From Pseudomonas sp. G34 (lineage in GTDB: Bacteria; Pseudomonadota; Gammaproteobacteria; Pseudomonadales; Pseudomonadaceae), in contig NZ_JAVHZV010000030.1 of the NCBI RefSeq assembly GCF_031119625.1, forward strand, positions 186,001 to 250,000: a stretch of DNA of 64,000 nt, in the 5' to 3' direction. Positions 35,013-44,040 of this stretch are shown here, piece by piece. A program made the translations under genes and the position numbers. The notes under the pieces are model-generated. The model ran no database searches. It worked only from the letters and a program-made list of their open reading frames with translations, and was not told the origin of the DNA. Numbering within the stretch: position 1 is the first letter of the stretch; each line of letters starts with the position of its first letter.

Positions 35013-35752
35013 GTGACGTGGCGCATCGCCCCTGCGCGCTGATCCCGGTGTACAACCACGAAGGGCCGCTGCCCGGCGTGGTCGCCGCCTTGCTGGCTGC
35101 CGGCCTGCCGTGCGTGCTGGTCGACGACGCCTCCGGCGCCAGTTGCGCCGCGGTGATCGACCGGCTCGCCAGCGAGGCCGATACCCACCTGCTGCGCCTG
35201 GCCGAGAATCAGGGCAAGGGCGGTGCGGTGATGGCCGGCCTGCGTGAAGCGCAGCGCCTGGGCTTCACCCATGCCCTGCAGGTGGACGCCGACGGCCAGC
35301 ACGACCTGCAGGCGGTACGCGCCTTTCTCGACGAATCCCGCGCCCACCCCGAGGCGATCGTCTGCGGCTACCCGCAGTACGACGCCAGCGTACCCAAGGG
35401 CCGCCTGTACGCGCGCTACCTGACCCACGTGTGGGTATGGATCAACAGCCTGTCGCTCGAGATCCGCGACTCCATGTGCGGTTTCCGGGTCTACCCGCTG
35501 GCTGCCAGCGTGGCGCTGATCGACTCGGCACGGCTCGGCAAACGCATGGACTTCGACTCGGAGATCCTCGTGCGCCTGTCCTGGCGGCAGCAGCCGATGC
35601 GCTGGCTGCCGACCCGCGTGCACTACCCCGAGGACGGCGTCTCGCACTTCCGCCTCTGGCAGGACAACCTGCTGATCTCGAAAATGCACACCCGGTTGTT
35701 CTTCGGCATGCTCTGCCGCGCGCCGTGGCTGCTGTACCGGCGGTGGCGTTGA
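35009..35752 (+). CDS. Glycosyltransferase family 2
   Basis: 247-residue GT-A glycosyltransferase: ALIPVYNHE at the N-terminus, VLVDDASG, NQGKGGAVMAG, and the metal-binding VDADGQHD (about residues 90-97), then CGFRVYPL. No large membrane segment. In E. coli a single ApeJ protein joins a GT2 and an LpxL-like acyltransferase; here they are two overlapping genes (TGATG junction with the next). Probably builds the glycosyl part of the membrane anchor for the polyene. Confidence 0.87.
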   Translation: MSDVAHRPCALIPVYNHEGPLPGVVAALLAAGLPCVLVDDASGASCAAVIDRLASEADTHLLRLAENQGKGGAVMAGLREAQRLGFTHALQVDADGQHDLQAVRAFLDESRAHPEAIVCGYPQYDASVPKGRLYARYLTHVWVWINSLSLEIRDSMCGFRVYPLAASVALIDSARLGKRMDFDSEILVRLSWRQQPMRWLPTRVHYPEDGVSHFRLWQDNLLISKMHTRLFFGMLCRAPWLLYRRWR

Positions 35753-36687
35753 TGGAGCGTTCCCGCCACTGGGCCGGCCAGCGCGAGCGCGGCAGCTTCG
35801 CCCTGATGAAATTCACCGCCCTGGCCGCTCGCCACTTGGGCCGCCGGGCGCTGAGCCCGTTGCTGTACCTGATCGTCGGCTACTTCTTCCTGTTCGGTGC
35901 CAAGGCGCGGCGCAGCATCCACCAGTACCAGCGCCACCTGGCGAGCTGGAGCGCGCGCCCCGAGCTGCGCCCCACCCGGCGCTCGGTGTTCGCCCAGTTC
36001 ATGGCCTTCGCCGACAGCCTGCTCGACAAGCTCGATGTGTGGAGCGGCCGCCTCAACCTGAGCGACGTCGAACTGATCGACCCCCACGGCCTGCACGGGC
36101 AGATGAGCGGCAGCCGCGGGCAAATGCTGGTCGGCGCCCACCTCGGCAATCTGGAAGTGTGCCGCGCCCTGGCCGAACTGAGCGCCGAGGTGCGCATGAA
36201 CGTGCTGGTGCACACCCGCCACGCCGAGCAGTTCAACCGCCTGCTCAAGGAAAGCGGCGCCAACAACCTGCGGCTGATCCAGGTCAGCGAGCTGGACCCG
36301 GCGGTGATGATGCGCCTGGCCGATCACCTCGAGCGTGGCGAATGGCTGGCGATTGCCGGCGACCGCGTGCCGCTGCACGGCGAGCGCACCGTCAACGTCG
36401 ACTTTCTCGGCCACTCGGCGCCCCTGCCGCAAGGCCCCTGGCTGCTCGCCGGGCTGCTGCAGTGCCCGGTCAACCTGATCGACTGCCTGAAGATCGACGG
36501 CCGCTACCAGGTCATGCTGCAACCCTTCACCGATGCCGTGCAGTGGAAGCGCAGCGAGCGCGACGCGGTGATTCAGGGCTGGGCACAACGTTACGCCGAC
36601 CACCTGGCCCAACGCTGCCTGCAAGCCCCGCGGCAGTGGTTCAACTTCTATCCGTTCTGGAACGACCATGACAACACAGCAGCCTGA
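35752..36687 (+). CDS. LpxL/HtrB-type lipid acyltransferase
   Basis: 311-residue acyltransferase of the lauroyl/myristoyl (LpxL) superfamily. A hydrophobic segment at about residues 37-50, catalytic GAHLGNLE with His130 and Glu135 (H-x4-E), then AGDRVPLHGERTVNVDFLGH. It should act on the glycolipid made with the preceding GT2. The ATG shares a base with the previous stop, and the gene overlaps the following lyase gene by 20 bases. Confidence 0.87.
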   Translation: MERSRHWAGQRERGSFALMKFTALAARHLGRRALSPLLYLIVGYFFLFGAKARRSIHQYQRHLASWSARPELRPTRRSVFAQFMAFADSLLDKLDVWSGRLNLSDVELIDPHGLHGQMSGSRGQMLVGAHLGNLEVCRALAELSAEVRMNVLVHTRHAEQFNRLLKESGANNLRLIQVSELDPAVMMRLADHLERGEWLAIAGDRVPLHGERTVNVDFLGHSAPLPQGPWLLAGLLQCPVNLIDCLKIDGRYQVMLQPFTDAVQWKRSERDAVIQGWAQRYADHLAQRCLQAPRQWFNFYPFWNDHDNTAA

Positions 36688-38209
36688 AACCGTGACCTTC
36701 GGCGCGCAGCCGCTGCGCCTCGAGCAAATCGTCAGCCTGGCCCAGCGCACCGCGCGCGGCGCGCTGGACAACAGCGCCGAGTGGCGTGAGCGAATCGGCC
36801 GTGGCGCACGCTTCGTCGACCGCCTGCTCGACCGTGAAGGCATGATCTACGGCATCACCACCGGCTATGGCGACTCCTGCGTAGTGGCCGTGCCGCTGCA
36901 TCAGGTCGAGGCACTGCCGCGTCATCTGTATACCTTCCATGGCTGCGGCCTGGGCAAGCTGCTCGACGAGCAATCTACTCGCGCGGTGCTGGCGGCGCGT
37001 TTGCAGTCGCTGTGCCAGGGCATGTCCGGGGTGCGCCTGGAACTGCTGGAGCGCCTGCAGGCCTTCATCGAACATGACGTGCTGCCGCTGATCCCGGAAG
37101 AAGGCTCGGTAGGCGCCAGCGGCGACCTGACACCGCTCTCCTACATCGCCGCGACCCTGTGTGGCGAGCGTGAAGTGATGTATCGAGGCGAGCGCCGCAG
37201 CGCCGCAGAGGTGCACGCCGAACTGGGCTGGACGCCCCTGGTGCTGCGCCCCAAGGAAGCCCTGGCGCTGATGAACGGCACCGCGGTGATGACCGCCCTG
37301 GCCTGCCAGGCCTATGCCCGCGCCGACTACCTGCTCAAGCTGGCCACGCGCATCACCGCGCTCAACGTGATCGCCCTGCAGGGCAACCCGGAGCACTTCG
37401 ACGAGCGCCTGTTCGCCGCCAAGCCGCACCCGGGGCAGAACCAGGTCGCCGCGTGGATTCGCCAGGACCTGGCCATCGACGCGCCGACCGCGCCGCTGCA
37501 TCGCCTGCAGGATCGCTACTCGATCCGCTGTGCGCCGCACGTGCTGGGCGTATTGGCCGATAGCCTGGGGCTGCTGCGCCAGTTCATCGAAACCGAGCTG
37601 AACAGCGCCAACGACAACCCGCTGATCGACCCGGATGAAGAGCGCGTGCTGCACGGCGGGCACTTCTACGGCGGGCATATCGCCTTCGCCATGGACAGCC
37701 TGAAGAACCTGATCGGCAACCTCGCCGACCTGCTCGACCGCCAGCTCGCCCTGCTGGTCGACACCCGCTACAACCACGGCCTGCCGAGCAACCTGTCCGG
37801 TGCGCCGGTAGAGACCGCGATGATCAACCACGGCTTCAAGGCCGTGCAGATCGGCGCCAGCGCCTGGACCGCCGAAGCCCTGAAGAACACCCTGCCGGCC
37901 AGCGTGTTCTCACGCTCCACCGAGTGCCACAACCAGGACAAGGTGAGCATGGGCACCATCGCCGCCCGCGACGCCCTGCGCAGCCTGGAGCTGGCCGAGC
38001 AGGTCGCCGCCGCCACCTTGCTGGCCGCCAACCAGGGCGTGTGGCTGCGCCAGCGCACCGAAACCACCGTGCTGCCGGCGGCCCTGGCCGAGATGCACGG
38101 GCAACTGGGCGAAGACTTCCCGCCGCTGATCGAGGATCGCGCCCTGGAAGGCGAACTGCGCCTGTGCCTGCAACGCATCCGCGCCCAGCACTGGAGCCTG
38201 TATGTGTAA
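36668..38209 (+). CDS. Aromatic amino acid lyase (HAL/PAL/TAL family)
   Basis: 513-residue MIO-dependent ammonia lyase. The Ala-Ser-Gly that forms the MIO group is in GSVGASGDLTPLSY (150-152); the catalytic Tyr is in MIYGITTGYGDS (Tyr61). NDNPLIDPDEE and FYGGHIAFAMDSLKNLIG match the family. The substrate-selectivity pair is Phe90-His91 (LYTFHGCGLG), unlike Ser-His of histidine lyases or His-Leu of tyrosine lyases. In this context it most likely makes cinnamate or 4-coumarate as the aryl starter. Last gene before a 101-base gap with a REP element. Confidence 0.88.
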   Translation: MTTQQPETVTFGAQPLRLEQIVSLAQRTARGALDNSAEWRERIGRGARFVDRLLDREGMIYGITTGYGDSCVVAVPLHQVEALPRHLYTFHGCGLGKLLDEQSTRAVLAARLQSLCQGMSGVRLELLERLQAFIEHDVLPLIPEEGSVGASGDLTPLSYIAATLCGEREVMYRGERRSAAEVHAELGWTPLVLRPKEALALMNGTAVMTALACQAYARADYLLKLATRITALNVIALQGNPEHFDERLFAAKPHPGQNQVAAWIRQDLAIDAPTAPLHRLQDRYSIRCAPHVLGVLADSLGLLRQFIETELNSANDNPLIDPDEERVLHGGHFYGGHIAFAMDSLKNLIGNLADLLDRQLALLVDTRYNHGLPSNLSGAPVETAMINHGFKAVQIGASAWTAEALKNTLPASVFSRSTECHNQDKVSMGTIAARDALRSLELAEQVAAATLLAANQGVWLRQRTETTVLPAALAEMHGQLGEDFPPLIEDRALEGELRLCLQRIRAQHWSLYV

Positions 38210-38230
38210 TTCGCTCCGGGCCGGCGAACC

Positions 38231-38279
38231 TGTGGGAGCGGGCCATGCCCGCGAATCGCGCGCATGGCGCGCTCCCACA
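38231..38279. repeat. REP-type palindrome inside the pigment operon
   Basis: 49-base element with perfect 10-bp arms TGTGGGAGCG / CGCTCCCACA. It fills most of the gap between the lyase and thioesterase genes, the only sizeable gap in the first 17 genes, and could stabilise or attenuate the transcript. Confidence 0.8.
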
Positions 38280-38310
38280 TCCAATGCCATGACAGGGGAG
38301 CTCATCACCC

Positions 38311-38736
38311 ATGCGCGCTAAAGGCGTTCTGCAGGCCGAGGTGGAGATCCTCGTGCCGTTCTTCGACGTCGACATGATGGAAATCGTCTGGCACGGCCAC
38401 TACGTCAAATACTTCGAGCAGGCCCGTTGTGCCCTGCTCGACCGCCTCGACCACGGTTACCCGCAGATGCGCGACAGCGGCTACGCCTGGCCGGTGATCG
38501 ACCTGCAACTGCGCTATATCCGTGGCGCCACCTTCGGCCAGCGCATTACCGTGTGCGCCGATCTGGTGGAGTGGGAAAACCGCCTGAAGATCCATTACCT
38601 GATCAGCGATACCGCCACCGGCGAGCGCATGACCCGTGGCAGCAGCGTGCAGGTGGCGGTGGACATCGCCAGCCGCGAGATGCAGCTGGCCTCGCCCAAG
38701 GTATTCATCGATGCCGTGCAGCGGGTGATCGGATGA
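38311..38736 (+). CDS. 4-hydroxybenzoyl-CoA thioesterase-fold protein
   Basis: 141-residue hotdog thioesterase. The motif FFDVDMMEIVWHGHYVKYFE (residues 17-36) is the 4HBT active-site signature with Asp and His. It corresponds by position and fold to ApeK of E. coli, which hydrolyses ACP or CoA thioesters during polyene synthesis, perhaps for editing or release. The stop overlaps the next ATG. Confidence 0.85.
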   Translation: MRAKGVLQAEVEILVPFFDVDMMEIVWHGHYVKYFEQARCALLDRLDHGYPQMRDSGYAWPVIDLQLRYIRGATFGQRITVCADLVEWENRLKIHYLISDTATGERMTRGSSVQVAVDIASREMQLASPKVFIDAVQRVIG

Positions 38737-39341
38737 ACGCCCTGGCACGCTTCACCCTGTTGATCGGCCTGCTGCTCACGGCGTTGAGCAGCCAGGCCGA
38801 GCCCCTTACCCTCGACCAACTGAGTCAGCAGCTGTCGCAGCACCCGGTGGTGCGCGGCCCGTTCATCCAGGAAAAGCACCTGCGGGCCCTGCCCAAACCG
38901 CTGACCAGCAGCGGCACCTTCGTGCTGGCCGCCGACGCCGGCCTGCTGTGGAAGCTGGAAAAACCGCTCCAGCAGGATTACCGCATCGACGCCAACGGCA
39001 TCGCCAAGCGCACCGCCGCTGGCTGGCAAATGCAGCCGGGGCGTGATGTCGCGGCCCAGCAGAGCAAGCTGTTTCTCGACGTGCTCAAGGGCAACCACAG
39101 CGGCCTGGCGCGGGATTTCGAGCTGCAGCTGAGCGGCGACGCCAAGGCCTGGACGCTGGCGCTGACGCCGACCTCGCTGCTGCTCAAGCAGGTGTTCAGC
39201 CGTATCGAGATCAGCGGCGGCGAACGGGTCGAGCGTATCGAACTGCATGAAACCCAGGGCGACCGCACCCTGCTGCGCATGCCCGCGAGCCGTGCTGGCG
39301 AGGCCTTGAGCGACGAGGAGCGCAGCGATTTTGCGCACTGA
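38733..39341 (+). CDS. LolA-like outer membrane lipoprotein carrier of aryl polyene cluster
   Basis: 202 residues with a signal peptide (to about residue 22, ...LSSQAEP). The LolA-type core has GPFIQEKHLRALPKPLTSSG (about 43-62) and GLLWKLEKP. LolA proteins shuttle lipidated cargo through the periplasm; in aryl polyene loci this protein probably carries the lipid-linked pigment to the outer membrane, with the MMPL exporter encoded next (11-base overlap). Confidence 0.85.
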   Translation: MNALARFTLLIGLLLTALSSQAEPLTLDQLSQQLSQHPVVRGPFIQEKHLRALPKPLTSSGTFVLAADAGLLWKLEKPLQQDYRIDANGIAKRTAAGWQMQPGRDVAAQQSKLFLDVLKGNHSGLARDFELQLSGDAKAWTLALTPTSLLLKQVFSRIEISGGERVERIELHETQGDRTLLRMPASRAGEALSDEERSDFAH

Positions 39342-41664
39342 GCACGCCCTGCTCGAACGCCGCCTGCCGCGGCTGTTCGCCGTGCTGCTGTTGGCGCTGC
39401 TGGCGCTGACCGCCTGGCAATGGCGCAACGGCCCGCCGGTAGCGGCGAGCATGCTCGCCCTGCTGCCCAGCGGCGCCGGCGATGCGCGCCTGCAACAGGC
39501 CGAAGCGCGCATGCAGGAGCCGATCCAGCGTGATGTGCTGGTACTGGTCGGCCACCCGCAGCGCGAACGCGCGGTCGCCCTGGCCGCCAGCTTCGGCCAG
39601 CAATGGCGCGACAGCGGCGACTTCGAACAGGTGCGCTGGCAGCTCGACAGCGACCTCGACGCCCTGCGCCAGCACCTGCGCGACAGTCGCCTGAACATGC
39701 TACCCGCCGCTGATCGCCAGTTGCTGATCGAGCAGCCGGACGCGTTCATCGAGCAACGCGCTGCCGGGCTGTTCGAGCCCTTCGCCTCGTTCAGCCTGCT
39801 GCCGCCGGAACAGGACTGGTTCGGCCTGGGCGCCCGCGCTCAGCAAGCGCTGAACTTCGGCGGCCGGGTGCAGCCGGATCTGGCCAGTGGCACGCTGCTG
39901 GTCAACGAGCCCGGCATGACCTGGGCCGTGCTGCACCTGCGCAGCCGTGGCGACGCCTTCGACATGCAGGCGCCATTGGCTGTCGCCCAGCGCATCGAGG
40001 CCGCCCGTAGTGCCAGCGAAGCCGCTGGCGGCCAATTGCTCGCCACTGGCGGCGCGCTGTATGCGGCGGCCGGCCAGAACAAGGCGATGAGCGAGATGAC
40101 GCTGATCGGCGGCGCGGCCAGCCTCGGCACCCTGCTGCTGTTGCTGATCGGCTTCCGCCGCCCAAGGGTACTGCTCAGCCTGCTGCCCATCGGCGTGGCA
40201 CTGGTGGCCGGGTGCGCCGCCTGCGTGCTGATCTTCGGGCAGATCAACGCCCTGACCCTGGTGCTCGGCGCCAGCCTGATCGGTGTGGCGGCCGACTACC
40301 CGCTGCATTACCTGAGCAAGAGCTGGGGCCACGCCGAGTGGCGCAGCTGGAGCGCGCTGCGCAGTACCCTGCCGGGCCTGACCCTGAGCCTGGGCACCAA
40401 TCTGATGGGCTACCTGGCCCTGGCCTTCACGCCGTTCCCGGCACTGACCCAGATCGCCGCGTTCTCTGCCGCCGGGCTGATCGGCGCGTACCTGTGTTCG
40501 GTGTGCCTGCTGCCTGCCTGGCTCAATGGCATGCAGCTGCACCCGGCGCCGCGCCTGCTGGCCGTGGCGACCCGAGCCATGAGCTGGCACGGGCGCCTGC
40601 GTCAGGGCCACGGTACCTACTGGCTGCTGGCGCTGTTCCTGGCGTTCTGCGCCGCCGGTATCGGGCAATTGCACAGCCAGAACGACCTGCGCCAGTGGCT
40701 GGGCAAGGATCCGGCGCTGTTCGCCCAGTCGCAGCGGATCGTCGAGCTGACCGGGCAGCAGCCCACCAGCCAGTTCTTCCTGGTGCGGGCTGCCGATCAG
40801 GCGCAACTGCTGCAACGCCAGCAAGCCCTCGGTACGCGGCTCGATGCACTGGTGAAAACCGCACAGCTGCGCAGTTACCTGTCGCTGAACCAACTGGCCA
40901 CCCCGGCCGCCGACTTGCAGGCGCTGCGTAGCGCCCTGGCTGACCTGCCGGGCCACTGGCAGGCGCTGCTCGACCTCGGCATCCCGGCACAAGCGCTGCA
41001 GGCCGAACTGCAGCAACTGCTGGAGCAGCCGCAGCCAGACCTGGAACAGGCGCTCGCCAGCCCGCTGGCCGAGCCCTGGCGGGCATTGTGGCTGGGCCGT
41101 GACGACAACGGCGTTGCCGCGGTGGTCAGCCTGCAGGGCCAGACCGACAGCAGCGTGCTGCAAGGCGCAGCCGAGGGCCTCGAAGGCGTGCAACTGGTCG
41201 ACCGTCTCGGCGAGCTGAACCGCCTGTTCGCGGCCACCCAGATCAGCGCTGCGGAGCTCAAGCTGATCTCCTGCCTGGCCATCGTGCTGCTGCTGTGCAT
41301 CCCGTTCGGCATCGGCGGCGCCCTGCGGGTGGTCTGCCTGCCACTGCTGGCCGCCCTCGCGGCGCTGGCCTGCCTCGGTTGGCTGGGCCAGCCGCTGACC
41401 CTGTTCAGCCTGTTCGGCCTGCTGCTGATCACCGCCATCGGCGTCGATTACGCCATCCTGATGCGCGAGAACATCGGTGGCCCGGCGGTCAGCCTGCTCG
41501 GCACGCTGCTGTCGGCCATCTCCAGCTGGCTGTCGTTCGGCCTGTTGCTGCTCAGCCAGACCCCGGCCATCGCCAACTTCGGCCTGGCGATCAGCCTCGG
41601 CCTGATGTTCTGCTTCCTGCTCTCGCCGTGGGCCGGCACGCAACAGCACGAGGTGAAGGGATGA
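39331..41664 (+). CDS. MMPL/RND-family exporter
   Basis: 777-residue inner-membrane transporter of the MMPL (RND) type, with two sets of membrane segments each following a periplasmic loop (loop about 30-245, segments about 250-400; loop about 440-630, segments about 645-765). GASLIGVAADYPLHY and ITAIGVDYAILMREN carry the Asp residues of the proton relay. It uses a TTG start with AGGAG ten bases upstream. Proposed to extract the polyene lipid from the inner membrane for the LolA-like carrier. Confidence 0.87.
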   Translation: MRTEHALLERRLPRLFAVLLLALLALTAWQWRNGPPVAASMLALLPSGAGDARLQQAEARMQEPIQRDVLVLVGHPQRERAVALAASFGQQWRDSGDFEQVRWQLDSDLDALRQHLRDSRLNMLPAADRQLLIEQPDAFIEQRAAGLFEPFASFSLLPPEQDWFGLGARAQQALNFGGRVQPDLASGTLLVNEPGMTWAVLHLRSRGDAFDMQAPLAVAQRIEAARSASEAAGGQLLATGGALYAAAGQNKAMSEMTLIGGAASLGTLLLLLIGFRRPRVLLSLLPIGVALVAGCAACVLIFGQINALTLVLGASLIGVAADYPLHYLSKSWGHAEWRSWSALRSTLPGLTLSLGTNLMGYLALAFTPFPALTQIAAFSAAGLIGAYLCSVCLLPAWLNGMQLHPAPRLLAVATRAMSWHGRLRQGHGTYWLLALFLAFCAAGIGQLHSQNDLRQWLGKDPALFAQSQRIVELTGQQPTSQFFLVRAADQAQLLQRQQALGTRLDALVKTAQLRSYLSLNQLATPAADLQALRSALADLPGHWQALLDLGIPAQALQAELQQLLEQPQPDLEQALASPLAEPWRALWLGRDDNGVAAVVSLQGQTDSSVLQGAAEGLEGVQLVDRLGELNRLFAATQISAAELKLISCLAIVLLLCIPFGIGGALRVVCLPLLAALAALACLGWLGQPLTLFSLFGLLLITAIGVDYAILMRENIGGPAVSLLGTLLSAISSWLSFGLLLLSQTPAIANFGLAISLGLMFCFLLSPWAGTQQHEVKG

Positions 41665-42809
41665 CGATCGCCCTGTGCTGGCTCGGCCTGATCGGCCTGT
41701 TCGCCCTGGCCACCTGGTTCGGCAAACGCCTGGGCCTGATCGCCATCGTCAGCCAGTTGCTGCTCGGCACCTTTGCCCTGCCCGTGCTGCTGTACTGGAG
41801 CACGCCGCTGGGCGTCGGCGCCGAACAACTGCTCGCGCCCGGCTGGCTCAAGCCGGCGTACGGTATCGCCTTCAGCCTGCTGCTGGCGCATATTCTCAGC
41901 GACGTGATCGACCTCGATCTGCAGGCGGCAAGCCTGAAGATCGCCCTGCCGAGCTTCTTCGTGCCGTTCTTCTGCGGCCTGGCCTGTGCGCTGTGGCTGC
42001 TGCCACCGCTGGGCAGCCTGACGGCCATCGCCATCGGCCTGCTGTTCGCCCTGACGGCGATTCCGGTGCTGTATCTGTACCTGCAGGATCTCGGCTACCC
42101 CGCCGCGCGCACCCGCACGCTGATGCAGGCGGCGATTGTCATGGACCTGTTGTGCTGGTCGATCTTCGCCCTCGCCCAGGGCAGCCGCGACCCGAGCAGC
42201 CTGCTGTGGCCGCTGCTGGCAGCGGCCAGCCCGCTGCTGCTGCGTCTGCTCGGCCTGCGCCACGCGGTGCTCAATGGCAGCCTGTTCCTTGGCCTGCTGC
42301 TGCTCCTCCAGCAACTGGGCTACAACGTGCTGGTATTCGGTATCGTCTACCTGCTGTTGGCTGCCGGCCTGCGTCTGCCATTGCGCTTGCCGTTGCCGGC
42401 GCAAGCCTTCACGGCCCTGCAGACCTGGCTCGCCGTGCCGCTGATCCTCGCCTACGGCCTGCTGCAGATCGACTGGCACGGCCTGGCCACCGACTTCGGC
42501 TTTACCGCCACGCAGTTCATCGCGCTGCTGGCCTTGCCGGCGATCAGCAAGCTGGCCGGCAGCTGGCTGGGGCTGTCGTGGGCGGCCGGTGGTCTGAGGC
42601 TGGGCCAGAGCAAATGGCGCGAGAGCATCCTGCTCAATACCCGCGGCCTGACCGAAATCGTCTTTCTCAACCTGCTGCTGCACCAGCAGGTCATCAGCCC
42701 CCACCTGTATTTCGCCCTGATGCTCATGGGCCTGCTGTGCACCCTGCTGCCGGCGACCCTGCGCAGACCAACCCAACTCGAGGCAAAGAGCCGCTATGAA
42801 GTCTCCTGA
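41661..42809 (+). CDS. CPA2-like cation:proton antiporter in pigment cluster
   Basis: 382-residue protein that is almost entirely hydrophobic (about 11-12 segments). LFALTAIPVLYLYLQDLG (about 123-140) and LNTRGLTEIVFLNLLL (about 327-342) are typical of the Na+/H+ exchanger CPA2 group. No TrkA-N regulatory domain. It may balance proton flux for the neighbouring MMPL exporter or has been recruited for another substrate. The ATG overlaps the exporter stop by four bases; the gene overlaps the flavoprotein start by 14. Confidence 0.78.
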   Translation: MTIALCWLGLIGLFALATWFGKRLGLIAIVSQLLLGTFALPVLLYWSTPLGVGAEQLLAPGWLKPAYGIAFSLLLAHILSDVIDLDLQAASLKIALPSFFVPFFCGLACALWLLPPLGSLTAIAIGLLFALTAIPVLYLYLQDLGYPAARTRTLMQAAIVMDLLCWSIFALAQGSRDPSSLLWPLLAAASPLLLRLLGLRHAVLNGSLFLGLLLLLQQLGYNVLVFGIVYLLLAAGLRLPLRLPLPAQAFTALQTWLAVPLILAYGLLQIDWHGLATDFGFTATQFIALLALPAISKLAGSWLGLSWAAGGLRLGQSKWRESILLNTRGLTEIVFLNLLLHQQVISPHLYFALMLMGLLCTLLPATLRRPTQLEAKSRYEVS

Positions 42810-44040
42810 AGTCCAACAGCAGCAGATCGTCGTGGTCGGTGCCGGCCCTTCGGGCGCCATCGCCGCCGCCCTGCTCAAGCGCAAGGGCCATGACGTGCTG
42901 ATTCTCGAGCGCCAGCGCTTCCCGCGCTTCTCGATCGGCGAGAGTCTGCTGTCGCATTGCCTGGACTTCGTCGAAGAAGCCGGAATGATGGACGCCGTGC
43001 GCGCGGCGGGCTTCCAGACCAAGCACGGCGCGGCCTTTGCCTGGGGTGATCGCTACACCGACTTCGACTTCCGCGAGACCTTCACCAAGAGCTTCGGCTC
43101 GACCTTCCAGGTGCAGCGCGCCACCTTCGACAAGGTGCTGGCCGACGACGCCGAGCGCCAGGGCGTGACCATCCGCTATGAAGAGGAAATCCATACCGTG
43201 GACTTCAGCGGCGAGCGGCCGCTGCTATCGGTACGCCGCCTCGCCGATGGCCACGAATACCAGGTGAGCTGCACCTTCGTGCTCGACGCCAGCGGCTATG
43301 GCCGCCTGCTGCCGCGCCTGCTCGACCTCGAACTGCCGTCCAACCTGCCGATGCGCAAGGCGCTGTTCACCCATATCGAAGACCGCATCGATCACCCGGC
43401 CTTCGACCGCGAGAAGATCCTCATCACCACCCACCCGACCCTGCGCGATGTGTGGTTCTGGACCATTCCGTTCAGCAACGGCCGCTGCTCCCTCGGCGTG
43501 GTCGGCCTGGCCGAGCGCTTCGACGGCTACCCCGATGACAAGGACGCCGCGCTCAAGCAGTTCGTCGCCGAAACCCCGAGCCTGGGCAAGGTGCTGGGCA
43601 ACGCCGTGTGGGACACCCCGGTGAACGAAATCAAGGGCTACTCGGCCAACGTCAAGGCGCTGCACGGCAAGGGTTTCGCCCTGCTGGGCAACGCCGCCGA
43701 GTTCCTTGACCCGGTGTTCAGCTCCGGCGTGACCATCGCCATGCGCTCGGCGAGCATGGCCGCCAACCTGCTGCATCGCCAGCTGAGCGGCGAGGCCGTG
43801 GACTGGGAGCAGGACTTCGCCATCCCGCTCAAACGCGGCGTCGACACCTTCCGTGTGTATGTGGAAGGCTGGTACGACGGCAGCTTCCAGGACGTCATCT
43901 ACTACCCCAAGGCATCGCCCGAGATCCGCGCCATGATCAGCTCGATCCTCGCCGGCTACGCCTGGGACCAGCGCAACCCGTACGTGGCCGAGCCGCGTCG
44001 CCGTCTGCGGGTGCTCGCGGAGTTGTGCGCCAGTGCCTGA
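42796..44040 (+). CDS. FAD-dependent oxidoreductase with halogenase motifs
   Basis: 414-residue flavoprotein of the flavin-dependent halogenase/monooxygenase superfamily. FAD-binding GAGPSG lies at residues 15-20. The W-x-W-x-I-P motif that marks flavin halogenases is present as WFWTIP (220-225), and a Lys in the expected position (GFQTKHGAAFAWG, Lys76) resembles the catalytic lysine of phenolic halogenases. A later GNAAEFLDPVFSSG contacts flavin. It could halogenate the aryl head group or oxidise it. No flavin reductase is adjacent. The call as halogenase is inference. Confidence 0.8.
   Translation: MKSPEVQQQQIVVVGAGPSGAIAAALLKRKGHDVLILERQRFPRFSIGESLLSHCLDFVEEAGMMDAVRAAGFQTKHGAAFAWGDRYTDFDFRETFTKSFGSTFQVQRATFDKVLADDAERQGVTIRYEEEIHTVDFSGERPLLSVRRLADGHEYQVSCTFVLDASGYGRLLPRLLDLELPSNLPMRKALFTHIEDRIDHPAFDREKILITTHPTLRDVWFWTIPFSNGRCSLGVVGLAERFDGYPDDKDAALKQFVAETPSLGKVLGNAVWDTPVNEIKGYSANVKALHGKGFALLGNAAEFLDPVFSSGVTIAMRSASMAANLLHRQLSGEAVDWEQDFAIPLKRGVDTFRVYVEGWYDGSFQDVIYYPKASPEIRAMISSILAGYAWDQRNPYVAEPRRRLRVLAELCASA

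Noticed and set aside
39700..41649. Long reverse-strand frame (about 649 codons) opposite the MMPL exporter
   Set aside because: Repetitive Gln/Ala/Gly composition without motifs; shadow of the MMPL gene on the plus strand.
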